Below, piece by piece: positions 7,244-16,370 of a stretch of 64,000 nt of DNA. Under the pieces are notes generated by a model. The model ran no database searches, had not been told where the DNA came from, and worked only from the letters and a program-made list of their open reading frames with translations. A program made the position numbers and the translations under genes. Every line of letters starts with the position of its first letter. Within the stretch, counting starts at the first letter, position 1. This stretch comes from Oleiagrimonas sp. C23AA (lineage in GTDB: Bacteria; Pseudomonadota; Gammaproteobacteria; Xanthomonadales; Rhodanobacteraceae): the NCBI RefSeq assembly GCF_011759385.1, contig NZ_JAARLY010000007.1, positions 1 through 64,000 on the forward strand, given 5' to 3'.

Positions 7244-9724
7244 TCAGCCGCGACGCAGCAGTGCCAGCGGCGAGGTGCGCAGCACGGCGCGCGTGCCGGC
7301 CAGGCCCAGCGCCATCACCACCAGGGCGGCCAGCGCGGCGTAGCCGGCCAGCGGCAGCAGCGGTGGTACAAAGTGATGTAGCCGGAAGATGGACTGGCCC
7401 AGCCACCAGCCGGCGCCGGCGGCGCCGATCGCGGCGGTGAGACCGGCCACCAGCCCCAGCAGCGCAAACTCGCAGGCGGCCGCCGCGCGCAACTGTCGGC
7501 CATGCGCGCCCAGTGTGCGCAGCAGAGCCGCTTCGTGGCGCCGTTCCTGCGCACTGGAGGCCAGCGCCGCGGCCAGCACCAGTGCGCCGGCCAGCAGCGA
7601 AAAACCCAGCACCCAGCGCACCGCGCTGCTGACGCGGTCGATGATCTGACGCACCCGTGCGAGCAGCGCGTCGACGTCGATCAGGCTGATGTTGGGATAG
7701 CTTCGCGACAGCGACTGCAGCGCCGTGGAACGCGCCGACGGCAGGTAGAAGCTGGCAATCCAGGTATGCGGCAGCACGCTGGCGTGGGCCGGGTCCAGCA
7801 GCAGGAAAAAGTTGACCTTGAACGAGCGCCAGTTGACCTGGCGGATGCTCGATACATGCGTTTCCAGCGTGGTGTCGGCCACCTGGAAGCGCATGGTGTC
7901 GCCCACTTTCAGGCCAAACATGTCGCGCCAGGCCTCGTCGATCGACACCGATGCCTGCGCTGGCGCCGGGCCTTGCCAGTGACCGGCGATCACCTTGTTC
8001 GCTTCCGGCAGCTGGCCCGACCAGGACAGGCGCAATTGGCGGTCCGCCCAGTTTTTGGCGCGTGCGTTATTCAGCTGCATCTGGTCAATCGGCGTGCCGT
8101 TGATGGCCATCAGCTTGCCCACGGCCAGCGGCGCCATGGTCAGCGATTGTGCGTCCAGCGCCTTCAGGCTTTGCTCGAAGTCCGGGCGCTGGTTGCTTTG
8201 CACATTCAGCACGAACCAGTTGGGCGTGTCGTTGGGCAGTTCCGCACGCCAGCCGTTGAGCAGCGCCGGCGAAATGACCGACAACAGGAGCAGCGCGGTC
8301 AGTCCCAGCGACAGCGCGGTGGCCTGGATCAGGCTCAGCCCGCGTCGGCGCGTCAGTGCGGCCAGCCCTAAGCGCAACGAGGGATGCACGCCGGGCGCCA
8401 GCCGCTTGGCCAGCCACAGCAAAAGGGCGCTCAAGGCCATCGCCAGCAACGCCACGCCAAACAGGCTGGCGGCCAGAATACCAGCCAGCTTCAACGAGCC
8501 GCTCTGTAGCCAGATCAGACCCAGAGCGACCACCAGCGGGACCAGATACAACCCATCCAGGCGCCGTACACGGCCGCTCAGCGATTGGCGAAATACGGCC
8601 GCGGGCGGCACGTCGGCCAGACGCGTGAGGGGAGGCAGGGCAAAGCCGACCAACACCGCCACGCCCATGGCAGCGGCGCCCAGCGCTGGCCACCACGGCA
8701 GAGTGGTGGGGACATCGCCGATCAGACTGCCGGCCAGATGCCAGGCCCACTCGGATAGGCCCAGTGCAAGCAGCGCAGCGGCCAGCGCCACCGGCAGCGC
8801 CAGGCAGGTCACCGTCCAGGTCAGCAGTGCCAGTACCCGCCGGCGCGGCGTGCCCAGGGCGCGCAGCAGCGCCACTTCATCGCGCTTGCGTCGGGCATAG
8901 CGCTGTGAGGCCAGGGCAATGGCGACACCGGCCAGCAGGGCCGAGAGCAAGGCGGTCAGGCGCAGAAAGGCGCCGGCACGGTCGAAGGCCGAGCGCATGC
9001 GTTGCTGGGTTTTCTCCGGCGTAATCAGCTCGCCCCCGCGCGGCAGATGCGCGCCGGCCCATTGCGCCCAACTGGCGGTGGCCTGGGGCATGCCGGCCAG
9101 CAGCAACACGTGTTTGGCGCGCGAGCCGGTGCCCAGCAGCCCGGCGTGTTTGGCATCGGCCAGGCTCATGATGGCGGTGGGCGCCAGTGCCACCAATTGT
9201 CCACCATCGGGCTGGCGTACCAGTTGTGCGGCCACCTTCAGCGCGCTGCCGCCCAGTTGCACGCTGTCGCCCACCTTTACGCCGAGGGCGACCATGGCGC
9301 GATGGTCCAGATATACCGCGCCCGTGGCCGGGCCGTGGGTATCGCGGGTATGGCCCTGCGCGTCGCTGACCTCAAGCGTGCCGCGCAGCGGCCAGGCGTG
9401 ATCGGCGGCGGTGACGTCCAGCAATTGCGTCTGGTTGTTGGCAAAGGCCACGGATGGAAAATCCGCGCTGCGACTGACACGCAGGCCGCGCTGTCTGGCC
9501 TTTGCCAGCATGGCCGGCGGCGTCGCCGAAGGCGTGGAGATGCCGACATCGCCGCCAATCAGTTCCGCTGCGCTGGCGCCAATGCCGCGTTCGACCCGGG
9601 CAGCCAACGTGGCGACCACCCCCAGCGCGATCACCGCCAGCGCCAGGGCCAGAATCAGTGTGCGCAGTTCGGCCAGGCGCCATTCGCGGCGCAGCGTGCG
9701 CAGGGCCAGGCGCAGCGCGGTCAT
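7244..9724 (-). CDS. ybbP: ABC transporter permease, FtsX-like (YbbP family)
   Basis: An 826-residue inner-membrane permease with two FtsX/MacB-type membrane blocks and two large periplasmic domains, the arrangement of YbbP. An N-terminal membrane anchor follows LRREWRLAELRTLILALAL, a central multi-helix block is around residues 260-480, and the last block ends at RAVLRTSPLALLRRG. It overlaps ybbA by the ATGA of stop and start. YbbA-YbbP with TesA is a conserved gammaproteobacterial locus; the substrate is not firmly established, though lipid or lipoprotein handling is often suggested. Confidence 0.9.
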   Translation of the reverse strand: MTALRLALRTLRREWRLAELRTLILALALAVIALGVVATLAARVERGIGASAAELIGGDVGISTPSATPPAMLAKARQRGLRVSRSADFPSVAFANNQTQLLDVTAADHAWPLRGTLEVSDAQGHTRDTHGPATGAVYLDHRAMVALGVKVGDSVQLGGSALKVAAQLVRQPDGGQLVALAPTAIMSLADAKHAGLLGTGSRAKHVLLLAGMPQATASWAQWAGAHLPRGGELITPEKTQQRMRSAFDRAGAFLRLTALLSALLAGVAIALASQRYARRKRDEVALLRALGTPRRRVLALLTWTVTCLALPVALAAALLALGLSEWAWHLAGSLIGDVPTTLPWWPALGAAAMGVAVLVGFALPPLTRLADVPPAAVFRQSLSGRVRRLDGLYLVPLVVALGLIWLQSGSLKLAGILAASLFGVALLAMALSALLLWLAKRLAPGVHPSLRLGLAALTRRRGLSLIQATALSLGLTALLLLSVISPALLNGWRAELPNDTPNWFVLNVQSNQRPDFEQSLKALDAQSLTMAPLAVGKLMAINGTPIDQMQLNNARAKNWADRQLRLSWSGQLPEANKVIAGHWQGPAPAQASVSIDEAWRDMFGLKVGDTMRFQVADTTLETHVSSIRQVNWRSFKVNFFLLLDPAHASVLPHTWIASFYLPSARSTALQSLSRSYPNISLIDVDALLARVRQIIDRVSSAVRWVLGFSLLAGALVLAAALASSAQERRHEAALLRTLGAHGRQLRAAAACEFALLGLVAGLTAAIGAAGAGWWLGQSIFRLHHFVPPLLPLAGYAALAALVVMALGLAGTRAVLRTSPLALLRRG

Positions 9725-10407
9725 GCGCCCGGCTCAAGTTGGCCGTCGACAATCTCCGCGCGGTGCGCGCAGCGTTCGGCCAACTTCATGTCGTGGGTGA
9801 CCAGCACCAGCGTGGTGGCGTGCTGGCGGTTGAGATCAAACAACAGATCGCCCACGGCGTGCCCGGTGCGCTGATCCAGGTTGCCGGTGGGTTCGTCGGC
9901 GAACAGCACCTGCGGGCGATGCACAAAGGCGCGTGCCAACGCCACACGCTGCTGCTCGCCACCGGAAAGCTGCGCCGGGTAATGGCCGGCGCGTGGGGCC
10001 AGGCCGACCGCGTCCAGTGCCTGGCGGGCGCGCTGGCGCGCCTGGCGTTCGCCGTCCAGTTCCAGCGGCAGCATCACGTTTTCTTCGGCATTCAAGGCCG
10101 GCAACAGGTGGAACGACTGGAACACGAAGCCCACCAGCTGGCGCCGCAGCGCCGCGCGACGTTCCTCGCCGGCGTCGTGCAGGGCGTGTCCGTCGAGCAG
10201 GATGCGTCCGCTGCTGGGCGAATCCAGCCCGGCCAACAGACCCAGCAGAGTGGTCTTGCCCGAGCCCGATGCGCCGACGATGGCAAAGCTGTCGCCGCGC
10301 GGCACGGACAGGCTCACGCCGCGCAGAATCTCCAGTCGTCCTGCCGGGCCGGTGACAGCCTTGCTAACATCGTGTGCCTCTAGAACTGCCGAAGCCGGAT
10401 CGCTCAT
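9721..10407 (-). CDS. ybbA: ABC transporter ATP-binding protein (YbbA)
   Basis: A 228-residue ATPase of the LolD/MacB/FtsE class. Walker A is GASGSGKTT (45-53), the signature is [15 protein letters not shown], Walker B is [12 protein letters not shown] and the H-loop is LVTHD. It pairs with the overlapping ybbP permease. The chosen ATG at 10407 gives the usual length; the open frame upstream to 10617 lies antisense within tesA. Its start codon overlaps that of the divergent tesA. Confidence 0.93.
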   Translation of the reverse strand: MSDPASAVLEAHDVSKAVTGPAGRLEILRGVSLSVPRGDSFAIVGASGSGKTTLLGLLAGLDSPSSGRILLDGHALHDAGEERRAALRRQLVGFVFQSFHLLPALNAEENVMLPLELDGERQARQRARQALDAVGLAPRAGHYPAQLSGGEQQRVALARAFVHRPQVLFADEPTGNLDQRTGHAVGDLLFDLNRQHATTLVLVTHDMKLAERCAHRAEIVDGQLEPGA

Positions 10408-11023
10408 GCGTCGTTTCCTGTGCCTGCTTGTTCTGTGTGTGCTGCCGTGGGCCGCGATGGCCGCGACACCGACGCACACGGTGCTTATCGTCGGCGACTC
10501 GCTGTCGGCGGCGCACAACATTGCGGTGGAGAAAAGCTGGCCGGCGCTGCTGGCCAAGCGTCTAGACACAATGCGGCCACCTTGGCGGGTGATCAATGCC
10601 AGCATCAGCGGCGACACGTCGGTGAGCGGGCGTCAGCGCCTGCCCGGCCTGCTGGCCAAGTACCAGCCCAAGATCGTGGTACTCGAACTGGGGGCCAACG
10701 ATGGTTTGCGCGGGCTGTCCATCGATACCCTGAAAGGCAATCTCACCGCGATGATCCAGGCCAGCCGCAAGGCCGGTGCCCGCGTGCTGCTGCTGGGCAT
10801 CGAGCTGCCGGTCAACTATGGCCCGCGTTATCGCGGCCAGCTGCGTGCGGTGTATGCGGATCTGGCCAAGCAGTTCCACGCGCCGCTGGTGCCGTTTCTG
10901 CTGGAGGGCGTGGCGCTCAAGCCAGAACTGATGCAGGCCGATGGGTTGCATCCCACTGCCGCCGGCGAGCCACGCGTGCTCGCCAACGTTTGGGAAAAAC
11001 TGAAACCCATGCTGAATCGATGA
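10406..11023 (+). CDS. tesA: Periplasmic acyl-CoA thioesterase I / arylesterase (SGNH hydrolase)
   Basis: A 205-residue protein with a Sec signal peptide (about residues 1-20). SGNH hydrolase blocks are visible: GDSLS (30-34, nucleophile Ser32), the glycine and asparagine blocks (SISGDTS, ELGANDGLRG) and DGLHPTAAG with the catalytic Asp179/His182. The family cleaves acyl-CoA, esters and lysophospholipids (TesA/ApeA/PldC). The start codon ATG overlaps the ybbA start codon on the other strand by two bases. Confidence 0.93.
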   Translation: MRRFLCLLVLCVLPWAAMAATPTHTVLIVGDSLSAAHNIAVEKSWPALLAKRLDTMRPPWRVINASISGDTSVSGRQRLPGLLAKYQPKIVVLELGANDGLRGLSIDTLKGNLTAMIQASRKAGARVLLLGIELPVNYGPRYRGQLRAVYADLAKQFHAPLVPFLLEGVALKPELMQADGLHPTAAGEPRVLANVWEKLKPMLNR

Positions 11024-11073
11024 TCCCGACCCCGTGTGATCTTCATGTATAGGTCATGTGTTGGCGTCTTTAA

Positions 11074-11091
11074 TCTTCACGAATGTGAAGA
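11074..11091. promoter_or_regulatory. Palindrome in the leader of the OmpR-type regulator
   Basis: TCTTCAC-GAAT-GTGAAGA, a perfect 7-bp inverted repeat, lies immediately before the AAGGAG ribosome binding site of the downstream response regulator. It could be an autoregulatory operator or an mRNA hairpin that occludes the ribosome site. There is no direct evidence for either role. Confidence 0.4.
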
Positions 11092-11106
11092 CGCAAGGAG
11101 ACGTCA

Positions 11107-11847
11107 ATGCCCGCCCACGATGAACACAACGGTCTGATCCTCCTGATCGACGACCGTCGCGACATCGCCGCCATGGTCGGTGACTATCTGGAGCAGCGTG
11201 GCTACTCCATCGATTACGCGGCCGACGGTATTACCGGCCTGCATCTGGCCGTGACCAACAGCTACGACGTGATCGTGCTGGATCTTTCCCTGCCGGGCAT
11301 GGATGGCCTGGATGTCTGCCGCAAGCTGCGCCAGGAAGCGCACAAGTCCACGCCTATCCTGATGCTGACCGGCCGCGATGGCCTGGAGGATCGCGTCAGT
11401 GGCCTGGAAGCCGGCGCCGACGACTATCTGGTCAAGCCGTTTGAAGTGCGCGAAATGGAAGCGCGCGTGCGTGCGCTGATCCGTCGCGATCGGCGTGCGG
11501 TGACCGATGAAATCCTGAAGGTCGCCGACCTGGAGCTCGATACCGGCACCATGCGCCTGACCCGCGCCGGCCAGGAGCTGACCGTGTCACCAATCGGCCT
11601 GAAGTTGTTGGCCATTTTGATGCGTGAATCGCCGCGTGTGGTCAGCCGTCGCGATATCGAACGTGAAATCTGGGGCGATCGCCTGCCCGATTCGGACACG
11701 CTGCGCTCGCACCTTTATGGCCTGCGCAAGATCATCGACAAGCCGTTCGAGCGTCCGTTGCTGCATACCATCCACTCGTCCGGCTATCGTCTGGCCGATC
11801 TCAAGGCCGAGTCGCCCAATCAGGCGCAGACGGTCATCGCCAGCTGA
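11107..11847 (+). CDS. OmpR/PhoB-family response regulator
   Basis: A 246-residue regulator. The receiver domain has the acidic pair D15-D16, phosphoacceptor Asp59 (VIVLDLSLPGMDG) and the conserved lysine in DDYLVKPFE. It is followed by a winged-helix DNA-binding domain (SRRDIEREIWGD...LRSHLYGLRKIIDKPF...TIHSSGYRL). AAGGAG precedes the ATG by 7 bp. No histidine kinase is adjacent in the same direction; the neighbouring regB is convergent and belongs to regA, so the partner kinase is elsewhere or absent. Target genes are unknown. Confidence 0.9.
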   Translation: MPAHDEHNGLILLIDDRRDIAAMVGDYLEQRGYSIDYAADGITGLHLAVTNSYDVIVLDLSLPGMDGLDVCRKLRQEAHKSTPILMLTGRDGLEDRVSGLEAGADDYLVKPFEVREMEARVRALIRRDRRAVTDEILKVADLELDTGTMRLTRAGQELTVSPIGLKLLAILMRESPRVVSRRDIEREIWGDRLPDSDTLRSHLYGLRKIIDKPFERPLLHTIHSSGYRLADLKAESPNQAQTVIAS

Positions 11848-11875
11848 ACGCCAGGCGGCATGTTTCCTGATCGTC

Positions 11876-11903
11876 AGAGGCGCCTTCGGGCGCCTCTTGT
11901 CTT
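11876..11903 (+). terminator. Terminator with TTCG tetraloop
   Basis: AGAGGCGCC-TTCG-GGCGCCTCT is a perfect 9-bp stem with a UUCG loop (11876-11897), followed by TGTCTT. It lies 30 bp after the regulator gene and between it and the convergent regA. Confidence 0.8.
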
Positions 11904-11929
11904 ATCCGAGGCGCACGCGACGCGCGATG

Positions 11930-12514
11930 TCAGTCATCGCGGCTGGGGCGCTCGCGCACCGGATGCTTGGCCAGCTTGCGCTGCAGTGTGCGCCGGTGCA
12001 TGCCCAAGCGTCGCGCGGTTTCGGAGATATTGCCGTCACACTCGGTAAGAACGCGCTGGATGTGCTCCCACTCCAGACGCCGCAGCGGCAGCGGAGCTTC
12101 CGGCGCATCCGGGGTGTCATCGTCATCGGCGCCGCTGCTCACCGAGCTGCTCTCGCCTTCCAGCAGCGCACGGGCGACCGCGTCGGCATCGACCGGCTTG
12201 GAAAGGTAATCGTGCGCGCCGCGCTTGATCGCTTCCACGGCGGTGGCGATGGAGGCGTAACCGGTCAACAGCAGGATGCGCATCGACGGCACCGCCGCCT
12301 TGAGTTCGGGGATCAGGCGCAGGCCATTTTCCTCGCCCAGTTTCAGGTCCAGCACGCAGTAGCCGGGCCTGAAGCGCTGGGCGACGTCACGGGCCTGATG
12401 CGCATCGTTGGCTGTTTCCACCTCGAACCCGCGTGAGTCCATGGCGCGCGCCAGTACGCGTGCAAAAACCGCATCGTCATCGACAATCAGTAGGCGGGGT
12501 GGGGTGGGGCTCAT
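11930..12514 (-). CDS. regA: Redox response regulator RegA/PrrA/ActR (RoxR) type
   Basis: A 194-residue two-domain regulator. The receiver has D12-D14, phospho-Asp56 (CVLDLKLGEENGL) and the lysine in HDYLSKPVDAD. An acidic/Pro linker precedes a Fis-type helix-turn-helix ending in ISETARRLGMHRRTLQRKL, the hallmark of the RegA/ActR/RoxR family. These regulators control respiration, redox and electron-sink genes. The ATG overlaps the regB stop by ATGA, so kinase and regulator are coupled. Confidence 0.9.
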   Translation of the reverse strand: MSPTPPRLLIVDDDAVFARVLARAMDSRGFEVETANDAHQARDVAQRFRPGYCVLDLKLGEENGLRLIPELKAAVPSMRILLLTGYASIATAVEAIKRGAHDYLSKPVDADAVARALLEGESSSVSSGADDDDTPDAPEAPLPLRRLEWEHIQRVLTECDGNISETARRLGMHRRTLQRKLAKHPVRERPSRDD

Positions 12515-13794
12515 CGTTCATCTCCATGTTCGATCACGGCCAGCGGCAAGCGCAGCCGAATCTGGCCACCGTGTGGGGTGTTATGGGCGATCAGTTCGCC
12601 GCGCAGGCGGTCTGCGGTGGCTTCGGCCAGCGCCAGGCCCAGGCCCAGGCCGGTCTGCTTGCGGGTATAGCCCAGATCAGCCAGTTCCTCGGTGCCGGTA
12701 AAGCCCGGACCACGATCGGCCACCACCAGTTCCAGCCAGGCGCCATCCAGCCGCGCTTCGAAGCTGACCTGCGCGCTGTCGTTCTGTGCCGAGGCATCGG
12801 CGGCGTTGTTGAGCAGATTGATGACGGCATGACGCAGTCCCGGCTGCACATTCAGCACGGTGCCTTCAGCGTCCACGGGCAGGTGCTCGTCCAGTTCGGC
12901 TTCCGGACGCAGCAGGCGGAAGCGTTCCAGACAGCTGTGCACGAAGGCGCCCAGCGTGGTGTGCTCCGGCTCCGGCGAAAGCTGGGCCTTGCCGACCGAT
13001 ACCATCTCGCGAAGGATCGAGCGGCAGCGTTCTACCTGGTCTTCCAGCAAGGCCAGGTCACCACCCAGCAGGTCATCGTTGGCGTATTCGCGGCGCAACT
13101 CTGGCAGCAGCGTGCGCATGGTTGAAAGTGGTGTATTGAGTTCGTGCGCCGCTCCGGCCGCTTGCGTGGCGATGGCCAGGATGCCTTCGTCGCGCAGCGC
13201 ACGCTCGCGGATGCGCTGCACTTCGGCCTGCTGCTCGCGCAGCGCTGTGGCCAAGCGGCTGATGAAGAAGCCCAACATCAGCGCCATGATCACGAAATTG
13301 ACCGCCATGCCCGAGACATGCAGGTGAAAATCGTTGGCCCGGCGAAGATCCACCGAGGGCAGCGGCAGGTTCCAGTTCAAAAGGTACAGATAGGCCAGCC
13401 CGGAAAGTGCCGCCACCACCAGCACGGAGCTGACCGACAAGGCCGCCGCGCACAGCGCAATGGGCAATACCAGCAGGGTGACAAACGCGTTCGAGGCGCC
13501 GCCGGTCAGGTACAGCAGAAAGCTCAACACCAGGGTGTCGACGGCGATATGGCCCACCGTTTCGGCTTCGGTGATCGGCCACGGCTGACGCAACCGCCAA
13601 GCGGCGAACGTGGCGAACACCGCCAGCGTGCCGATGCCGACCATCAGGTGCAGTTCGGGAATGGCCAGATGCAGGATGCGCGAGACGGTGAATACGGCAA
13701 TGCATTGCCCGGCAATGGCGCAGATACGCAGCCAGGTCAGCGTGCGCATCAAGGCGCGCGGACCCACACGCAGGGAATGGCGATCTCGGTGCAT
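12511..13794 (-). CDS. regB: Redox-sensing histidine kinase RegB/PrrB/ActS (RoxS) type
   Basis: A 427-residue membrane kinase. Six or so membrane helices (about 20-180) contain the quinone-site-like GGASNAF (98-104). The H-box GAAHELNTPLSTM carries His217. The redox-box cysteine of the family is kept in QVERCRSIL (C257). N, G1 and G2 boxes (NLLNNAADA, DRGPGFTG, GLGLGLALAE) follow. The start is uncertain: 13812 (433 aa) is in frame, and neither candidate has a strong ribosome site. It is followed directly by regA. Confidence 0.88.
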   Translation of the reverse strand: MHRDRHSLRVGPRALMRTLTWLRICAIAGQCIAVFTVSRILHLAIPELHLMVGIGTLAVFATFAAWRLRQPWPITEAETVGHIAVDTLVLSFLLYLTGGASNAFVTLLVLPIALCAAALSVSSVLVVAALSGLAYLYLLNWNLPLPSVDLRRANDFHLHVSGMAVNFVIMALMLGFFISRLATALREQQAEVQRIRERALRDEGILAIATQAAGAAHELNTPLSTMRTLLPELRREYANDDLLGGDLALLEDQVERCRSILREMVSVGKAQLSPEPEHTTLGAFVHSCLERFRLLRPEAELDEHLPVDAEGTVLNVQPGLRHAVINLLNNAADASAQNDSAQVSFEARLDGAWLELVVADRGPGFTGTEELADLGYTRKQTGLGLGLALAEATADRLRGELIAHNTPHGGQIRLRLPLAVIEHGDER

Positions 13795-13817
13795 CGGTCT
13801 ATTGTGCCGCATGTGCG

Positions 13818-13855
13818 AAAAAAAACGCCCTCCACGATCACTCGCGAAGGGCGTT
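13818..13855 (-). terminator. Terminator of the POT transporter gene
   Basis: On the minus strand AACGCCCT...AGGGCGTT (13824-13855) is followed by eight T residues. It lies between the transporter stop codon and the regB start and separates the two leftward transcription units. Confidence 0.8.
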
Positions 13856-13882
13856 GGATGCCGACGGGCAAGCCGCTTGGGG

Positions 13883-15625
13883 CTACTCCTCCGAACCGAT
13901 GGTCGGAAGGCCCGTATCGGTGGCCACGTTGTGCGCGTGATGCTGCGCATCGAGCTTGCGCATCATCGGCAGCACCGCCAGCGCGATCAGCGTGCAGACC
14001 ACGCCGGCCACGCCCAGCCAGAAGAACAGATTGGTGTAGATCGGCATGGTGGTGGCGTACAGCTGCTGATTGAACTGCTGCAGCAGGTGCTGGGTATCGG
14101 CTGGCAGTGAGGAGAACGCGGGCAGATGAGCCTGCTGGGCGATGGCGCCCTTGTCACCGCCGCTGACCCATTTGCGGAAGTTGTCCAGGTTCATCGACAT
14201 CACGGCCGGCAGCTTGGCCTGCACCTGCGCCACCAGCGGGTTCTGGCTGTTGGCGACGATGGTCTTGATGGTGTCGGGCACGCTGGCCAGGGTGGCGACG
14301 ACGCCGCCCAGGTACTGCGAAATGCCCGAGGCCACAAAGTAGGCGCCCATCATGAAGCCGCCCATGCGCGCCGGCACGTAGCGGGCGATCATGGCCAGGC
14401 CCAGGCCCGAGACCAGCAACTCACCCAGCGAAGAGGCGCCATAGCCCCACACCATGATCCACGAGCTGGTGCGGTGGTCGACGGCGAACTGGTTGGCCGC
14501 GCTGTAAATGAAGAAGCCCAGCGCCACCATGGCAAAGCCAAGCGCGAATTTGGCTGCCACGGACAGATCCTTGCCCTTGGCGCCGGCGCGCGTGTAGATC
14601 ATCGCCAGCGGGAAGCTCAGGATCATGATCCAGATCGGGTTGAACGACTGGAACTGCGCCGGGGCCCAGTTCCACAGATGCAGGCCGAACAGGTCGAAGC
14701 TGGGGTTCACATTGCGCAGCGCGAACAGGTTCAGCGAGGTCGACATCTGCTGGTAGAAGATGAAGAAGAACACCGTCTGGATGGTCAGCACCAGGGCCGC
14801 CGCCAGACCGGCGCGTTCGCTCTTGTCGCTGTTGGAAATCAGGTAGATGAAGATGCCCAACACCACGGCGCCGGCGCAGTACACGAAGATGCGCGCCACC
14901 GTCTCGTACTGCAGGATGAAGGCGGAGATGAACACCGCGACCACGCCCAGGCCCAGCACCGCGGCCAGCTTGGCCACATTGACCGGCTTCTCGTCCGGGT
15001 CCGAGCCGATGTGTGCCAGCGTCTGGCGCATGATGGCGAAGTTGAACAGGCCCAGGATCAGGCCGAAGCAGCACACCGCAAAGGCTGCATGCCAGCCCAG
15101 CTCGTTGCCGTAGTGGGCGTTGACGTAGTCCTTGATGGCCGGCGTCAGCAGCATCGAGATGGTCGAGCCGATGTTCACCGCCATGTAGTAGATGGTGAAG
15201 GCGGCGTCGATCTTCGAGTCGTCGCCTTCGTAGATCTTGCGCACCAGGTTGCCGGCGTTGGCCTTGAACAGGCCGTTGCCGACGACCACGATGCCCAGCG
15301 AGCAGAACAGGAACCACACGCTCTGGCCCGGCACCGACATGAAGGCGTAGCCCACGGCCAGAATCACCGCACCCAGCAACATGGTGCGGCGCGTGCCCAG
15401 AACCTTGTCGCCGATCCAGCCGCCGATCGCCGGCGAGACGTAGATCAGCGCGGCGGCCGCGCCCCAGGTCAGCTGCGCGCGGTTATCGGCAAAGCCCAGC
15501 CGCTGCACCATGAAATACACGATGAGCGCTTGCATGCCGTAATAGCCGAAGCGCTCCCACATTTCGATGAGGAAGACGGTGACGAATGATCGCGTCTGCG
15601 ACGCGGGTGCGATTGGCTTGTTCAT
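13883..15625 (-). CDS. Proton-dependent oligopeptide transporter (POT/PTR2 family)
   Basis: A 580-residue MFS protein with a POT signature: the first helix carries FLIEMWERFGYYGMQALIVYFM (ExxERFxYYG), followed by the FxINIGS-like FTIYYMAVNIGS motif. It imports di- and tripeptides with protons. It is longer than the usual 500 or so residues, with an extra soluble loop near residues 460-510 (SGGDKGAIAQQAHLPAFSSL). A paralog of the same family is at 43.1-44.8 kb. Confidence 0.9.
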   Translation of the reverse strand: MNKPIAPASQTRSFVTVFLIEMWERFGYYGMQALIVYFMVQRLGFADNRAQLTWGAAAALIYVSPAIGGWIGDKVLGTRRTMLLGAVILAVGYAFMSVPGQSVWFLFCSLGIVVVGNGLFKANAGNLVRKIYEGDDSKIDAAFTIYYMAVNIGSTISMLLTPAIKDYVNAHYGNELGWHAAFAVCCFGLILGLFNFAIMRQTLAHIGSDPDEKPVNVAKLAAVLGLGVVAVFISAFILQYETVARIFVYCAGAVVLGIFIYLISNSDKSERAGLAAALVLTIQTVFFFIFYQQMSTSLNLFALRNVNPSFDLFGLHLWNWAPAQFQSFNPIWIMILSFPLAMIYTRAGAKGKDLSVAAKFALGFAMVALGFFIYSAANQFAVDHRTSSWIMVWGYGASSLGELLVSGLGLAMIARYVPARMGGFMMGAYFVASGISQYLGGVVATLASVPDTIKTIVANSQNPLVAQVQAKLPAVMSMNLDNFRKWVSGGDKGAIAQQAHLPAFSSLPADTQHLLQQFNQQLYATTMPIYTNLFFWLGVAGVVCTLIALAVLPMMRKLDAQHHAHNVATDTGLPTIGSEE

Positions 15626-15903
15626 CGTGTTTTTTTAAGTCGTCTTGTAGGAAAGGCGCGTGCCGCGTGAGACCGCCTGGCGGCCTGCAACACCTACCTG
15701 TAATACCGCAGCCCCTCGCTACGGCCATCGGGCAAGGTTAACCCATGCGCCCCGGGGAGGGGGCAACCCTGCCAGAAGTCATGCCTGGCGGCGAGCTTGC
15801 GGCCCGATGCTTGTGGCATCATCGCAGCCATGTGATGCGTGGCCAGGGAGACTGGGCGTGTCGGGACTTTGGCTTTCGCTTCGATACAAGGTTGTCTGCC
15901 TGC

Positions 15904-16293
15904 ATGGCCAGTGAGGAATTTCGCGGTCCGCGCCAGATCTGGCGCGCATTTACCTGGTCCATGAAAGGGCTGCGCGCCGGCTACCGATTCGAGGCCTCGT
16001 TCCGGCTGGAAGTGTGGCTGGCCATCGTGTTGGTGCCGCTGGGCCTGTGGCTGGGCGCAGGCGCCGTGCAGAAAATCCTGCTGGTGACGATGCCGCTGCT
16101 GGTGCTTTCGGCGGAACTTCTGAACTCGGCCATCGAAGCGGTGGTCGACAAGGTAAGCCCGGAATTCAACGAGCTGGCCGGGCGCGCCAAGGACATGGGA
16201 TCGGCCGCCGTGTTCCTGCTGTTGCTGTTGGTGGTGCTGACCTGGGCCTTGCTGCTGGGTCCGCGCCTGCTGCTGGCGCTGGGACTGTCGTGA
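15904..16293 (+). CDS. dgkA: Diacylglycerol kinase, prokaryotic type
   Basis: A 129-residue, three-helix inner-membrane kinase that phosphorylates diacylglycerol to phosphatidic acid, recycling lipid from membrane-derived oligosaccharide synthesis. The signature ELLNSAIEAVVDK with catalytic Glu and the preceding FRLEVWLA helix are clear. The start at 15904 gives the usual length; an upstream in-frame start at 15745 would add a non-conserved leader. Confidence 0.92.
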   Translation: MASEEFRGPRQIWRAFTWSMKGLRAGYRFEASFRLEVWLAIVLVPLGLWLGAGAVQKILLVTMPLLVLSAELLNSAIEAVVDKVSPEFNELAGRAKDMGSAAVFLLLLLVVLTWALLLGPRLLLALGLS

Positions 16294-16357
16294 CCATTGC
16301 GCGGTAGCGACCGCGCGTGATGCAATCCAAGGCCGGTCTAGAGCGCCGGCAAGCTTT

Positions 16358-16363
16358 AAGGGG
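16358..16363 (+). promoter_or_regulatory. Ribosome binding site of lemA
   Basis: AAGGGG lies 7 bp before the ATG at 16371. It favours that start over the in-frame upstream ATG at 16317 and places the lipoprotein signal at the very N-terminus. Confidence 0.6.
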
Positions 16364-16370
16364 AACGGTG

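Noticed and set aside
14126-15589. 487-codon open frame antisense to the POT transporter
   Set aside because: It is rich in His/Gln/Arg/Asp as expected from the reverse of hydrophobic codons, with no family resemblance.
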